The notes beneath the pieces were generated by a model. It saw only the letters and a program-made list of their open reading frames with translations, was not told where the DNA came from and searched no databases. The position numbers and the translations under genes are program-made. A DNA stretch of 64,000 nucleotides, taken from Burkholderia cenocepacia (GTDB taxonomy: Bacteria > Pseudomonadota > Gammaproteobacteria > Burkholderiales > Burkholderiaceae). This document shows positions 9,909 to 18,691 of the stretch, piece by piece. The first letter of the stretch is position 1. Each line of letters opens with the position of its first letter. The stretch is from the NCBI RefSeq assembly GCF_900446215.1, contig NZ_UAQZ01000015.1, positions 1-64,000 on the forward strand. Reading direction: 5' to 3'.

Positions 9909-10394
9909 ATGAAGCATCGCCTCTTCCGTTTCGCCCCCGTCGCCCTCCTGTTCTCCGCCGTCGCCGCCGCACCGTTCGCGCACGCGGAGGAAGTCGGCAG
10001 CGTCAATACCCATTTCCGCGTCACGGGCTCCGATCGCGTGGTCGTCGAGGCCTATGACGATCCGGTCGTGAATGGCGTGACCTGCTACGTGTCGCGCGCC
10101 CGCACCGGCGGGATCAAGGGCACGCTCGGCGTCGCCGAGGATCCGAGCGAAGCGTCGATCGCGTGCCGGCAGGTCGGCCCGATCAGCTTCAAGGAACCGC
10201 TCAAGCAGCAGACCGACGTGTTCAGCGAACGCATGTCGTTCATCTTCAAGACGCTGCACGTCGTGCGCGTGATCGACAAGAAGCGCAACACGATCGTCTA
10301 CCTGACCTACAGCGACCGTATCGTCAGCGGCAGCCCGAAGAACGCCGTGACCGCGGTGCCGATGCCCGCCGGCACGACGATTCCGGTCAAGTAA
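9909..10394 (+). CDS. creA: CreA family periplasmic protein
   Basis: A 161-residue protein with a cleavable signal peptide (hydrophobic residues 9-23, likely cut after AHA). The mature part has the CreA features VGSVNTHFRVTGSDRVVVEAYDDP and CYVSRARTGGIKG, ending VPMPAGTTIPVK. CreA is widespread in proteobacteria with no established biochemical role. Two cysteines (in VTCYVS and IACRQV) could form a disulfide. Confidence 0.9.
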   Translation: MKHRLFRFAPVALLFSAVAAAPFAHAEEVGSVNTHFRVTGSDRVVVEAYDDPVVNGVTCYVSRARTGGIKGTLGVAEDPSEASIACRQVGPISFKEPLKQQTDVFSERMSFIFKTLHVVRVIDKKRNTIVYLTYSDRIVSGSPKNAVTAVPMPAGTTIPVK

Positions 10395-10414
10395 GCCCGC
10401 TCCCGCGCCCGATC

Positions 10415-11320
10415 ATGTCCGCCGCCCGCCTCCCCGATTCCGCACGCTACTGGCGCACGCCGCTCGTGCCGGACGCGGATCTGCTCACGGCCACCTATCG
10501 CGATCACGCGTTCGCGCCCCACTGGCACGACGCGTACACGATCCCCGTGATTCTCGAAGGCGCGGAACGCTTCACCTATCGCGGCACCGGCTACGTCGCC
10601 GAAACGGGCACCGTGCCCGTGATCAATCCCGGTGAAGTGCACACGGGCTCGCGTGCCGCCGACGAAGGCTGGTGCTATCGCGTCAGCTACATGCCGGTCG
10701 AATTCATCCACGAACTCGCGAGTACGATCGCGGGCCGCCCGCAGGATGCACCGTGGTTTGCCCCCGACGTGATCCGCGACGCCGATCTCGCGGCCCGGCT
10801 CACGCTCGCGCACCGGATGCTGGAAGCCGGCAGCGAGCGCGCGCTGTCGTCGCAGGCCGATGCGGCCGGACAGCCGGCCGGCGATCCGGCCACCGGCGCG
10901 CCGCGCATCTACGATCCGCTCGCCGCCGAAACCGCGATGCTCGACGCGCTGTCGACGCTGATCGTGCGCCACGCCGACGTACGGCCGCGACCCGCGCCGC
11001 TCGCGGCCGACGAGCCACGCGTCGACGCGATGCGCGAGCGGCTCGCCGCCGACCTGATGTCCACGGTGACGCTCGACGAGGTCGCGCAGGCGGCCGGCCT
11101 GTCGCCGTTTCACGCGGCGCGCCTGTTCACGCGTACGACCGGCATGCCGCCGCATGCGTGGCGCAACCAGTTGCGGCTGCAGCGTGCGCTGGCGCCGCTG
11201 CGCGCGGGCGTGCCGGTCGCCGATGTCGCGGCGGCCAGCGGCTTCGTCGACCAGAGCCACTTCACGCGGCATTTCAAACGGATGTTCGGCGTGCCGCCCG
11301 GGCGCTGGCAGGCAAGCTGA
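10415..11320 (+). CDS. AraC-family regulator with cupin sensor domain
   Basis: A 301-residue transcription factor. Residues about 20-90 form the AraC-binding cupin (HWHDAYTIPVILEGAERF, NPGEVHTG). Residues about 205-300 hold the two helix-turn-helices: TLDEVAQAAGLSPFHAARLF and PVADVAAASGFVDQSHFTRH. This arrangement occurs in regulators next to small-molecule exporters or amino-acid genes, but no target is obvious here. The ATG at 10415 is used because the longer frame upstream only overlaps creA out of frame. Confidence 0.9.
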   Translation: MSAARLPDSARYWRTPLVPDADLLTATYRDHAFAPHWHDAYTIPVILEGAERFTYRGTGYVAETGTVPVINPGEVHTGSRAADEGWCYRVSYMPVEFIHELASTIAGRPQDAPWFAPDVIRDADLAARLTLAHRMLEAGSERALSSQADAAGQPAGDPATGAPRIYDPLAAETAMLDALSTLIVRHADVRPRPAPLAADEPRVDAMRERLAADLMSTVTLDEVAQAAGLSPFHAARLFTRTTGMPPHAWRNQLRLQRALAPLRAGVPVADVAAASGFVDQSHFTRHFKRMFGVPPGRWQAS

Positions 11321-11463
11321 CGCGCGGCTTCCCGCCGTCGTCGGCCGCACGGCCGCCCGCGCCGGCCGGCACGCGGGCACCGGCCCCGTTCCGGCGGGCG
11401 CAAGAACATACAAGCGCGCCGCGCGACCGACCGCCCCACACAAGAGTGATAAGAGAAAGTCTC

Positions 11464-11658
11464 ATGAGTGAAATCAAGGAAATGCCGCTGGTCGAGCTGA
11501 CGGCCAAGGATCTTCCCGCCTACTGCCCGAACCCGGCCATGACCCGCTGGAACGCGCACCCGCGCGTCTTCATCGACGTGTCGCACGGCGAGGCGCGCTG
11601 CCCGTACTGCGGCACGCGCTACAAGCTGCGCGACGGCGAGGTCGTCAAGGGCCACTGA
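11464..11658 (+). CDS. Small zinc-finger protein (zf-CHCC, NDUFS6-like)
   Basis: A 64-residue protein with a CHCC-type zinc site: Cys in AYCPNP, His in VSHGEARCPYCGTRY and the CPYC pair. The domain is related to the mitochondrial complex I subunit NDUFS6 and is a single-domain protein in many proteobacteria with no known role. It lies upstream of waaF, a position I recall as conserved in Burkholderia. Confidence 0.88.
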   Translation: MSEIKEMPLVELTAKDLPAYCPNPAMTRWNAHPRVFIDVSHGEARCPYCGTRYKLRDGEVVKGH

Positions 11659-11797
11659 GCCCGGCGGCCGGGCCTGAAGGCCCACCGACCCGCAAGGCGG
11701 CGCAGCCGGAAGTCCGGCGCGCCGCCGTTCCCCATTCTGGCAACCCGAACGCGGCGCCCGAGCGCCGTGCTTCATTACGACATCGGAAGTCGACCTG

Positions 11798-12835
11798 ATG
11801 CGTCGAGCGCTGGTTATCGCACCGAACTGGATCGGTGACGCATTGATGGCGCAGCCGCTTTTTGCGCTGCTGAAGAAACTCCATCCCCGCATCGCCATCG
11901 ATGCCGTCGCACCCTCGTGGGTCGCGCCCGTGCTCGAGCGGATGCCCGAGATCCACGATGTCCACGCGACCGATCTCGCGCACGGCAAGCTGCAGCTGCT
12001 GCGCCGCTGGCAGCTCGCGAGCGACCTGCGCGACGTCGGCTACGACGCGGCGTACGTATTGCCGAATTCGCTGAAGTCCGCGGTGATCCCGTGGCTCGCG
12101 AACATCCCGCTGCGGATCGGCTATACGGGCGAGCACCGCTACGGCTTGCTCAACGTGCGCCACGCGAACCCCGACAAGTCGGGCGAGCGGCCGCCGATGA
12201 CGACCCACTACGCGGCGCTCGCGTACGCGCCGGGCGCGAAGCTGCCCGAGTCGATGAAGACGCTGCCCGCCCCGCGCCTGGACGCCGACCTGAACGAAAC
12301 GGCGCGGGTGTCCGCACGTTTCAATCTCGATACACGCAAGCCGCTCGTCGTGTTCTGCCCCGGCGCCGAATACGGCCCGGCCAAGCGCTGGCCGCCCGAG
12401 CACTTCGCGTCGCTCGCGACCATCGTGCACCAGTCGTTCCCGTATACGCAGATCGTCGCGCTCGGCTCGCAGAAGGATGCCGCGGCCGCGCAGGCGATCG
12501 CCGACCACGCGCCGAACGTGCGCAACCTGTGCGGGCAGACGTCGTTGTCCGAGGCGTGCGCGCTGATCGCGCGCGCGAACGCGGTCGTCACCAACGATTC
12601 CGGGCTGATGCACGTCGCGGCCGCGCTGCGCCGGCCGCTCGTCGCGTTGTACGGATCGACCGATCCGCGCCACACCCCTCCGCTGTCGGAGCTGGCGAAG
12701 GTACAATGGTTGCATCTCGAATGCAGTCCCTGCTTCGAACGCGAGTGCCCGCTCGGCCACCTGAAGTGCCTGCGCGAACTCGGTCCGGAGCAGGTATTCG
12801 GCGATTTGCGCGGCATGCTAGTCGGGCAGCGCTGA
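11798..12835 (+). CDS. waaF: WaaF, ADP-heptose:LPS heptosyltransferase II
   Basis: A GT9-family glycosyltransferase of 345 residues adding the second heptose to the lipopolysaccharide inner core at the cytoplasmic face. MRRALVIAPNWIGDALMAQPL is the acceptor-side N-terminal signature. PGAEYGPAKRWP and NDSGLMHVAAAL form the ADP-heptose site in the C-terminal Rossmann domain. The cysteines in CSPCFERECPLGHLKC are conserved in WaaF proteins. The gene is intact, with a typical length. Confidence 0.95.
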   Translation: MRRALVIAPNWIGDALMAQPLFALLKKLHPRIAIDAVAPSWVAPVLERMPEIHDVHATDLAHGKLQLLRRWQLASDLRDVGYDAAYVLPNSLKSAVIPWLANIPLRIGYTGEHRYGLLNVRHANPDKSGERPPMTTHYAALAYAPGAKLPESMKTLPAPRLDADLNETARVSARFNLDTRKPLVVFCPGAEYGPAKRWPPEHFASLATIVHQSFPYTQIVALGSQKDAAAAQAIADHAPNVRNLCGQTSLSEACALIARANAVVTNDSGLMHVAAALRRPLVALYGSTDPRHTPPLSELAKVQWLHLECSPCFERECPLGHLKCLRELGPEQVFGDLRGMLVGQR

Positions 12836-12950
12836 CCCTGACCGGCAGCGTCGCACGGCGCGCCGGGCAATCCGATTCACCGGTGTGCGGCGGCTCGATC
12901 CGGGCCGCCGTGCTGAATACGGCGCGCGACGCGCGCGAGAGACAACCCCG

Positions 12951-13397
12951 ATGCCACGTTTTGCCCGCCTCTTCGAAGCCGCTGCCGATACGCTGAACGC
13001 CTACTACCAGGCCGTCGCGGATGCCAATCTCGACGCGCTGCTGGCGTTGTGGATCGACGAGGATTTCGCCAGCTGCGTGTGGGCGGACGGCGAGCATCTG
13101 CACGGCCTCGACCAGATCCGCGGCGGGCTCGCCAACCGGCTCGCGACGCGTCCGGTCACGATCGAGCCGCTCGACATCCGCGTGTACGACAGCCTCGGCA
13201 CGGTCGTCTATACGATCGCCGAAGCGCATCAGCAGGCCGACCTGACGGCCGAACCCGACATGGTTTTCGCGACGTACGTGATGATCCACGAACGCGGCGA
13301 ATGGCGCATCGCGCACATCCACGCGAGCCCGATTCCTGAACAGGCGGCCGGACAATTCGCCGCGAAGATCCGTCACGGGCAGGGTCCGCTGCACTGA
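12951..13397 (+). CDS. NTF2/SnoaL-like fold protein, YybH type
   Basis: A 148-residue protein with the cone-fold pattern of SnoaL/DUF4440 proteins: AYYQAVADANLDALLALWIDED, WADGEHLHGLDQI and MIHERGEWRIAHIHASP. Such folds bind small ligands or act as ketosteroid-isomerase-like enzymes. Function is unknown. The upstream in-frame ATG at 12885 would add a poor Arg-rich leader, so 12951 is preferred. Confidence 0.8.
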   Translation: MPRFARLFEAAADTLNAYYQAVADANLDALLALWIDEDFASCVWADGEHLHGLDQIRGGLANRLATRPVTIEPLDIRVYDSLGTVVYTIAEAHQQADLTAEPDMVFATYVMIHERGEWRIAHIHASPIPEQAAGQFAAKIRHGQGPLH

Positions 13398-13430
13398 CGA
13401 AGAACGAAGCAACGCATTAGCGGGGCGATC

Positions 13431-14468
13431 ATGAGTACGGCTTCTCCGCCCACCTCGCCGCTGACCGGGGCCCCGGCCCCCGACGACGACACACTGCGCT
13501 ATCGCGCACCGCGCTGGCTGCCCAACAGCCATGTGCAAACCATCGTGCCCGCGCTGTTCGCGCGGCGTCCGGTTGTCGCTTACCGGCGAGAGCGATGGGA
13601 AACCCCCGACCACGACTTCATCGACCTCGACTGGGTCGCGCACCTCGACAGCGCGGCGCCGGCGCCCGACGCGCCGCTGTTCGTGCTGTTCCACGGTCTC
13701 GAAGGCAGCTCCGCGTCGCACTACGCGCTCGCGATGATGGCCACCGCGCGCGCGAACGGCTGGCACGCCGTGGTGCCGCACTTCCGCAGTTGCAGCGGCG
13801 AGATCAACCGCCAGCCGCGCTTCTACCATCTCGCCGACAGCGCCGAGGTCGACTGGATCCTGCGCCGGCTCGCCGCGCAGCATCGCGGGCCGCTGGTCGC
13901 GGCCGGCGTATCGCTCGGCGGCAACGTGCTGCTGCGCTGGCTCGGCGAGCATCGCAGCGACACGTCGATCGTGCGCGCCGCCGCCGCGATCTCGACGCCG
14001 ATCGACGTGCATGCGGGCGGCCGCGCGCTGTCGCAGGGGTTCGCGATGGTCTACACACGCAGCTTCCTGAAGACGCTCAAGCGCAAGGCGCTCGCGAAGC
14101 TCGACCAGTATCCGGGGCTGTTCGACCGCGACGCGATGCTGCAGGCCGTGACGATGCGCGACTTCGACGAGGTCGTGACCGCGCCGCTGCACGGTTTCGC
14201 GAACGCCGACGACTACTGGACGCAGGCGACCACGCGGCCGCTGCTGCCCGCGATCGACGTGCCGACGCTGATCCTCAACGCCCGCAACGACCCGTTCCTG
14301 CCGGAATCGGCGCTGCCGGGCCCGGCCGACGTGTCGCCCGCCGTCGAGCTCGACCAGCCCGCGCACGGCGGCCATGCGGGTTTCATGACCGGGCCGTTCC
14401 CCGGCCGCCTCGACTGGCTGTCGGCGCGGGTGTTCGGCTATTGCTCGAAATTCGTCGACCATGGATGA
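13431..14468 (+). CDS. YheT-family alpha/beta hydrolase
   Basis: A 345-residue serine hydrolase of the YheT group. The start RAPRWLPNSHVQTIVPALF is a family signature. The oxyanion HGLEGSS lies near 95, the nucleophile elbow GVSLGG near 163, the acid is Asp in NARNDPF near 284 and the His is in HGGHAGF near 309. Relatives cleave short acyl esters; no substrate is known. It overlaps the next gene by 8 bp. Confidence 0.9.
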   Translation: MSTASPPTSPLTGAPAPDDDTLRYRAPRWLPNSHVQTIVPALFARRPVVAYRRERWETPDHDFIDLDWVAHLDSAAPAPDAPLFVLFHGLEGSSASHYALAMMATARANGWHAVVPHFRSCSGEINRQPRFYHLADSAEVDWILRRLAAQHRGPLVAAGVSLGGNVLLRWLGEHRSDTSIVRAAAAISTPIDVHAGGRALSQGFAMVYTRSFLKTLKRKALAKLDQYPGLFDRDAMLQAVTMRDFDEVVTAPLHGFANADDYWTQATTRPLLPAIDVPTLILNARNDPFLPESALPGPADVSPAVELDQPAHGGHAGFMTGPFPGRLDWLSARVFGYCSKFVDHG

Positions 14469-15048
14469 CATCGTCAGGCAGGCGCTCGCCAAATGGCCGA
14501 ACGTGCCGCATTGCACCGGCTGGCTGCTGCTCGACCGGCGCGGCGCATGGCGGCTGCGCGACGACGCGGCGCAGGCGGCCGGCGAGCTCGGCTCGCCGAT
14601 CCGGCATGCGGCGCTGAACGCGTTCATCGGCCGCAACTACGAATGCGACGCGCAGGGCCAGTGGTTCTTCCAGAACGGGCCGCAGCGCGTGTACGTCGAA
14701 CTCGCCTATACGCCGTGGGTCGTGCGGCTCGCCGAACGCGACGGGCAGCTCGCGCTCACCGACCAGACGGGCGCCCCGTTCGAACCGGACGCAGCGTGGC
14801 TCGATGACGGCGGCGGCGTGCTGTTTCGCGATGCCGGCACACCGCCGCGCATCGCGGCACTGCACGATCACGATCTCGGGCTGTTCGCCGACCACGCGGA
14901 TTTCGACGCGAAGCCGCCCGCGCTGCGCTGGCGCGACGGCCGCTCGCTGCCGCTTGGCAGCATCGCGTGCGCCGACGTGCCTGCGCGGTTCGGCTACATT
15001 CCCAGCCCGGCGCGCCACGCACGCGATGCCGCCGACAGCGGCAACTGA
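14461..15048 (+). CDS. Conserved proteobacterial protein of unknown function
   Basis: A 195-residue soluble protein. PNVPHCTGWLLLDRRGAWRLRD, AFIGRNYECDAQGQWFFQNGPQRVYVEL and YTPWVV are strongly patterned segments that I remember from a widespread DUF family (possibly DUF2946; not certain). There is no signal or membrane helix. The start overlaps the end of the hydrolase gene, so it is probably co-translated with it. Confidence 0.8.
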   Translation: MDDIVRQALAKWPNVPHCTGWLLLDRRGAWRLRDDAAQAAGELGSPIRHAALNAFIGRNYECDAQGQWFFQNGPQRVYVELAYTPWVVRLAERDGQLALTDQTGAPFEPDAAWLDDGGGVLFRDAGTPPRIAALHDHDLGLFADHADFDAKPPALRWRDGRSLPLGSIACADVPARFGYIPSPARHARDAADSGN

Positions 15049-15087
15049 CCCGCCGCGGCGCCTTCCGCGTTCGCCGCGCGACGGCCG

Positions 15088-16782
15088 CTACCCGCGGCCG
15101 TTCTTCTCGTCGTCGCGCTCTTCCTTGTAGCGCGCCTCGAATTCCAGCAGCCGTGCGCCGATGATCGACTGCTCGTAAAACGACACATCCTTCGCGTCGC
15201 GCGCTTCCTTCAGTTGCCGGATCGCCGACGGCCACGCGCCGTCGAGCGCCAGCTTCTCCGCCAGCGCGCGACGCCGCGCGAGCACGTCGCCCTTGCCGTC
15301 GCTCGACTTCGCGAGGTAATCCCACCAGTCCGGCTGTTCGGGGTCGGCCTTCGCCTGCGCCCGCGCGAGCGTCTGCGCTTCGGCGAAGCGGCGCGCGGCG
15401 ATCAGCGCCTGCAGGTGCGCGACGATCGCCGCGTGCGACGCCGGCCAGCGCCGCTGCGCGAGCGCCGACAGCCGTACCGCGTCGTCGGTCCGGCCCGCGC
15501 GGCGGGCGAGGTCCGCGGCCAGCACGTCGAGGCTCGGCGAGCTGGTCGCCGGGTCGTCGTCGCGCCGCTCGCGCGCATCGAACGCGCCGCGCGCCGACGC
15601 GAGCGCCTTGTCCGCCGCGTCGTACTGGCCGAGCAGCGTGTTCGCGAGCGCGATGCCGTACCAGTTCGCCGCGACGTTCGGCGCCGTGCGATCGTCGATC
15701 TCCAGCTGCATCCGCCGCGCCTCGGCCGAGATGTCGGTCGGCGCCCGGTTCTGCAGGACGCGCAGCCGCGCACGCACGAACCCGTATTCGGCCGACTGGC
15801 GTGGCTGCCGGTATGGCGCGCGACGTGCACGATCTTCCATGTCGGCGATCCGCTCGCCGGTCAGCGGGTGCGTGCGCGCATAGGCCGGCACGCCCGCATC
15901 GCCCATCGACGCGCGGTCCAGCCGCTCGAAGAAGCCGGGCATGCCGTACGGGTCGTAGCCGGCTCCCGCGAGCAACTGGAAGCCGACGCGATCGGCCTCG
16001 CGCTCGGCCGACCGCGAGAAGCGCAGCTGGTTGTCGACCGCGTACGCCTGTCCGCCCATCGCGATCGCGCTGCCGAGATCGCCGCTGCGCGCGAGCACGC
16101 CGGCCAGCACGCCGAGCAGCATCGTCGCAAGCGCCGTGTAGCCGGTCTTCTCGCTCGCGCCGATCATCCGCGCGATGTGCCGCTGCAGCACGTGGCCCAT
16201 CTCGTGGCCGACCACCGACGCGAGCTCCGACTCCGTCTGCGTCGTGACCACCAGCCCGCTGTTGATTCCGATGAAGCCGCCCGGCATCGAGAACGCGTTG
16301 ATCTGCGGATCGCGCACCGGGAACAGGTCGAAGTCCGGCGCGTAGCCGCCGATGTAGCGCGCCGCCGCCGCGGCCGCGAGCCGCGCCGCCATCGCGTTCA
16401 GGTAGTCGCGCACGAGCCAGTCGTCGAGATAGTCGGGATCGCGCCGCACTTCGCGCATCACGCGCTCGCCGAGCCGGCGCTCGGCCTGCGGCGTCAGCGC
16501 ACCGCCGGAGCCGTCGCCGAGATCGGGCAGCTCCAGTGCCCGCAGCGGCGCGCGCAGGCTCGCGACCGGCGCCGACGCACCGCCCGCGCCCGAGAACCGG
16601 CTCTCCGCGCCGCCGTACGTGCCGAACACGCCGGTCGCGATGCCGGACGGCACGGTGGAAATCGACGTCGCGCCGCCGGCCGCCGGCTCGAGCGGCGGCG
16701 CGGAGGCGCTCTGCGCATGGCCGCCCGGCGGTAGCGCGAGCGCCGCCGACAGCGACACGGCAAGCAACTGTTTGACACGCAT
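15088..16782 (-). CDS. bepA: BepA/YfgC-like periplasmic M48 metalloprotease with TPR domain
   Basis: A 564-residue secreted protease for quality control of outer-membrane protein and LPS assembly. A signal peptide starts MRVKQLLAVSLSAALALPP. The zinc site is HEMGH (His193-Glu194...His197) with the third ligand Glu in SAEREADRVG. Tetratricopeptide-like helices fill the C-terminal 220 residues. The ATG at 16782 is chosen because it directly begins the signal peptide; upstream in-frame codons give an Arg-rich leader. Confidence 0.88.
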   Translation of the reverse strand: MRVKQLLAVSLSAALALPPGGHAQSASAPPLEPAAGGATSISTVPSGIATGVFGTYGGAESRFSGAGGASAPVASLRAPLRALELPDLGDGSGGALTPQAERRLGERVMREVRRDPDYLDDWLVRDYLNAMAARLAAAAAARYIGGYAPDFDLFPVRDPQINAFSMPGGFIGINSGLVVTTQTESELASVVGHEMGHVLQRHIARMIGASEKTGYTALATMLLGVLAGVLARSGDLGSAIAMGGQAYAVDNQLRFSRSAEREADRVGFQLLAGAGYDPYGMPGFFERLDRASMGDAGVPAYARTHPLTGERIADMEDRARRAPYRQPRQSAEYGFVRARLRVLQNRAPTDISAEARRMQLEIDDRTAPNVAANWYGIALANTLLGQYDAADKALASARGAFDARERRDDDPATSSPSLDVLAADLARRAGRTDDAVRLSALAQRRWPASHAAIVAHLQALIAARRFAEAQTLARAQAKADPEQPDWWDYLAKSSDGKGDVLARRRALAEKLALDGAWPSAIRQLKEARDAKDVSFYEQSIIGARLLEFEARYKEERDDEKNGRG

Positions 16783-17051
16783 GGCAGGATGAAAACGACG
16801 CCGTCCCGCGCGAGCGGCGCGCATCGCGGCGTTTGGTCTGAATATTCGGGTCATTGTACCGGCGCCGCGATGACTGTCCCGTACCGCGCGTGCGTCATCT
16901 GCGCCTCCGGCAACGCGAACGCCGCTGCTATGATAGGCGCCCGTTGAGCGGTTGGATCGGTTCGTCGCGCCGGTATGGCATCCGGTGGCCTGCCGATCGC
17001 GAAGCAGGATCGACGCACGTGCACGCGCACTCCGTTCCACCAGAGGAAGAC

Positions 17052-17540
17052 ATGTCAGGACTCACCCATTTCGACGCCGCCGGCCACGCCCACATGGTCG
17101 ACGTCGGTGGCAAGCAGGAAACGCAACGCATCGCGATCGCGCGCGGCACGATCCGGATGCTGCCGGCCACGTTCGCGCTGATCCGCGACGGCAAGGCGAA
17201 GAAAGGCGACGTGCTCGGCGTCGCGCGCATCGCGGCGATCCAGGGCGCGAAACGCACGGCCGATCTCATTCCGCTGTGCCATCCGCTCGCGCTGACGCGC
17301 GTGGCCGTCGACTTCGAACTCGACGACGCGCTGCCGGGCGTCCACTGCGTCGTGCAGGTCGAGACGTTCGGCCGGACCGGCGTCGAGATGGAAGCGCTGA
17401 CGGCCGTCCAGGTCGGGCTGCTGACCGTCTACGACATGTGCAAGGCGGTCGATCGCGGGATGGTGATCACCGACGTGAGCGTGCGGGAGAAGCGCGGTGG
17501 GAAGTCGGGGGACTGGAAGGCGGAAGACGTCGCCGGTTGA
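17052..17540 (+). CDS. moaC: MoaC, cyclic pyranopterin monophosphate synthase
   Basis: A 162-residue enzyme turning the MoaA product into cPMP, the first stable molybdopterin precursor. MVDVGGKQETQRIAIARG, KGDVLGVARIAAIQGAKRT, LIPLCHPL and VEMEALTAVQVGLLTVYDM with the active-site Lys in CKAVDRGM are all present. GAGGAAGAC precedes the ATG. The gene is intact and unlinked to mobA-moeA by 15 kb. Confidence 0.97.
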   Translation: MSGLTHFDAAGHAHMVDVGGKQETQRIAIARGTIRMLPATFALIRDGKAKKGDVLGVARIAAIQGAKRTADLIPLCHPLALTRVAVDFELDDALPGVHCVVQVETFGRTGVEMEALTAVQVGLLTVYDMCKAVDRGMVITDVSVREKRGGKSGDWKAEDVAG

Positions 17541-17889
17541 GCGCCCGCCGCGACGCACTCGCGCGCAGCTCGTGGAGAATCGATGGTTATCGTGATTTCC
17601 CGGTCGGACGACAGACCATCAGGAAACCACGTCGCCGATGGGGAGCGATTCGGTGAAATGCGTTGCGCCGCTGCCGTATGCGTGCCCCGGTGCGCCACCG
17701 TGCCGGCAGCTATCCGTTCCCATGTGAACCGGCCCTGACGGGCAAGCGCGGGAAAACACCGTCGCGATGCGTTGATCGACGGACGCGCGACGGGTTCGCG
17801 CCATTCGTGCCCCGCCGGACTGTCGCGGCACGAACCCGATACCCCGGAACTGAATCTGGACCGCGCCACGGCGCGGCGCCCGCCCCGCG
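17541..17889. other. Intergenic, nothing recognised
   Basis: A 349-base gap between convergent moaC and a lipoprotein gene. Open frames here lack gene-like composition and start signals. I see no terminator, RNA or repeat. Confidence 0.5.
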
Positions 17890-18240
17890 TCACTGCCCGC
17901 GCTGCGGCTCGAACACGAACGGTTGGGTCAGCAAGAAAGGATTCGCGGTCGCGCCGGTCTGCACGCAGGTCGCGTGCGTCATCGCTTCGACGGCCGCGCG
18001 ATCGGCCGCCGCATTGCGGCTGCTCGTCGTCACGGTGACGTTCTGCGCTTCGCCGGACGTCGTCATCAGCGCGCGCACGAGCACCGTCGCCGGACGCGTG
18101 AGCGGCTTCGCGGTATCCGGATAGACGGCCCGCGGAATGTGGCAGGTCAGCTTGCTTTCCTGCGATGACGACAACATCGCGCAGCCGGAAAACAGCATCG
18201 CGGCGGCAGGCAGGATCAGGTAGGTCGAGCGAATGGCCAT
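17890..18240 (-). CDS. Small lipoprotein with TonB-C-like domain
   Basis: A 116-residue predicted lipoprotein. The signal peptide ends in the lipobox LFSGC (Cys20), followed by Ala, so outer-membrane sorting is expected. The rest (IPRAVYPDTAKPLTRPATVLVRALMTTSGEAQNVTVTTSS) resembles the TonB C-terminal fold seen in small TonB-like lipoproteins: a YP motif, then a V-V-V strand. Cys pairs in LTCHIP and ATCVQT may bond. The specific role is unknown. Confidence 0.75.
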   Translation of the reverse strand: MAIRSTYLILPAAAMLFSGCAMLSSSQESKLTCHIPRAVYPDTAKPLTRPATVLVRALMTTSGEAQNVTVTTSSRNAAADRAAVEAMTHATCVQTGATANPFLLTQPFVFEPQRGQ

Positions 18241-18691
18241 GGTCGAATATCGTTCTTCAGCACTGTTCTGGGCACACGCACCGCAGGCCGGCAGCCTTCC
18301 CCGGCCGCATCGCATGTGTCGCACTGCGCCGCGGCCATCGGACCGGCGCCCCGTTACGGCCGCACGACCGAGCGATGCTCGGCCGCGATCCTGCTCGGCG
18401 CAATGCCCGGATAGCCGGGAAATCTGCCGTATTCGCACCGGCGATGGCCGGCGCCTGCGGGCACGCAAACGCTTTCGCGCATTGTGCACGCGCCGCCAGG
18501 TCAGCGGCGGCAATTTGACAATGGTTGACGCGAATCGCCGCTCGTTCGGCCGGAATCCGCGCGATCCGCGAGGTAATCGAGATCCGACGGATTGCCGCAC
18601 GACAGGCCACGTCGTGTGGCTCCGACGTCAACCACCTCAAGCCCGCCGCGATCGACGCCGGAATTCCCCGTTCCGGCGCGCACGACAGGCG
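18241..18691. other. Intergenic, nothing recognised
   Basis: A 451-base gap on the upstream side of the lipoprotein gene and downstream of pglL. It must hold the lipoprotein promoter. I see no convincing gene, hairpin or repeat. Confidence 0.5.

Noticed and set aside
10163..10414. N-terminal extension of the AraC regulator
   Set aside because: It lies in creA out of frame; ATG 10415 begins the cupin domain properly.
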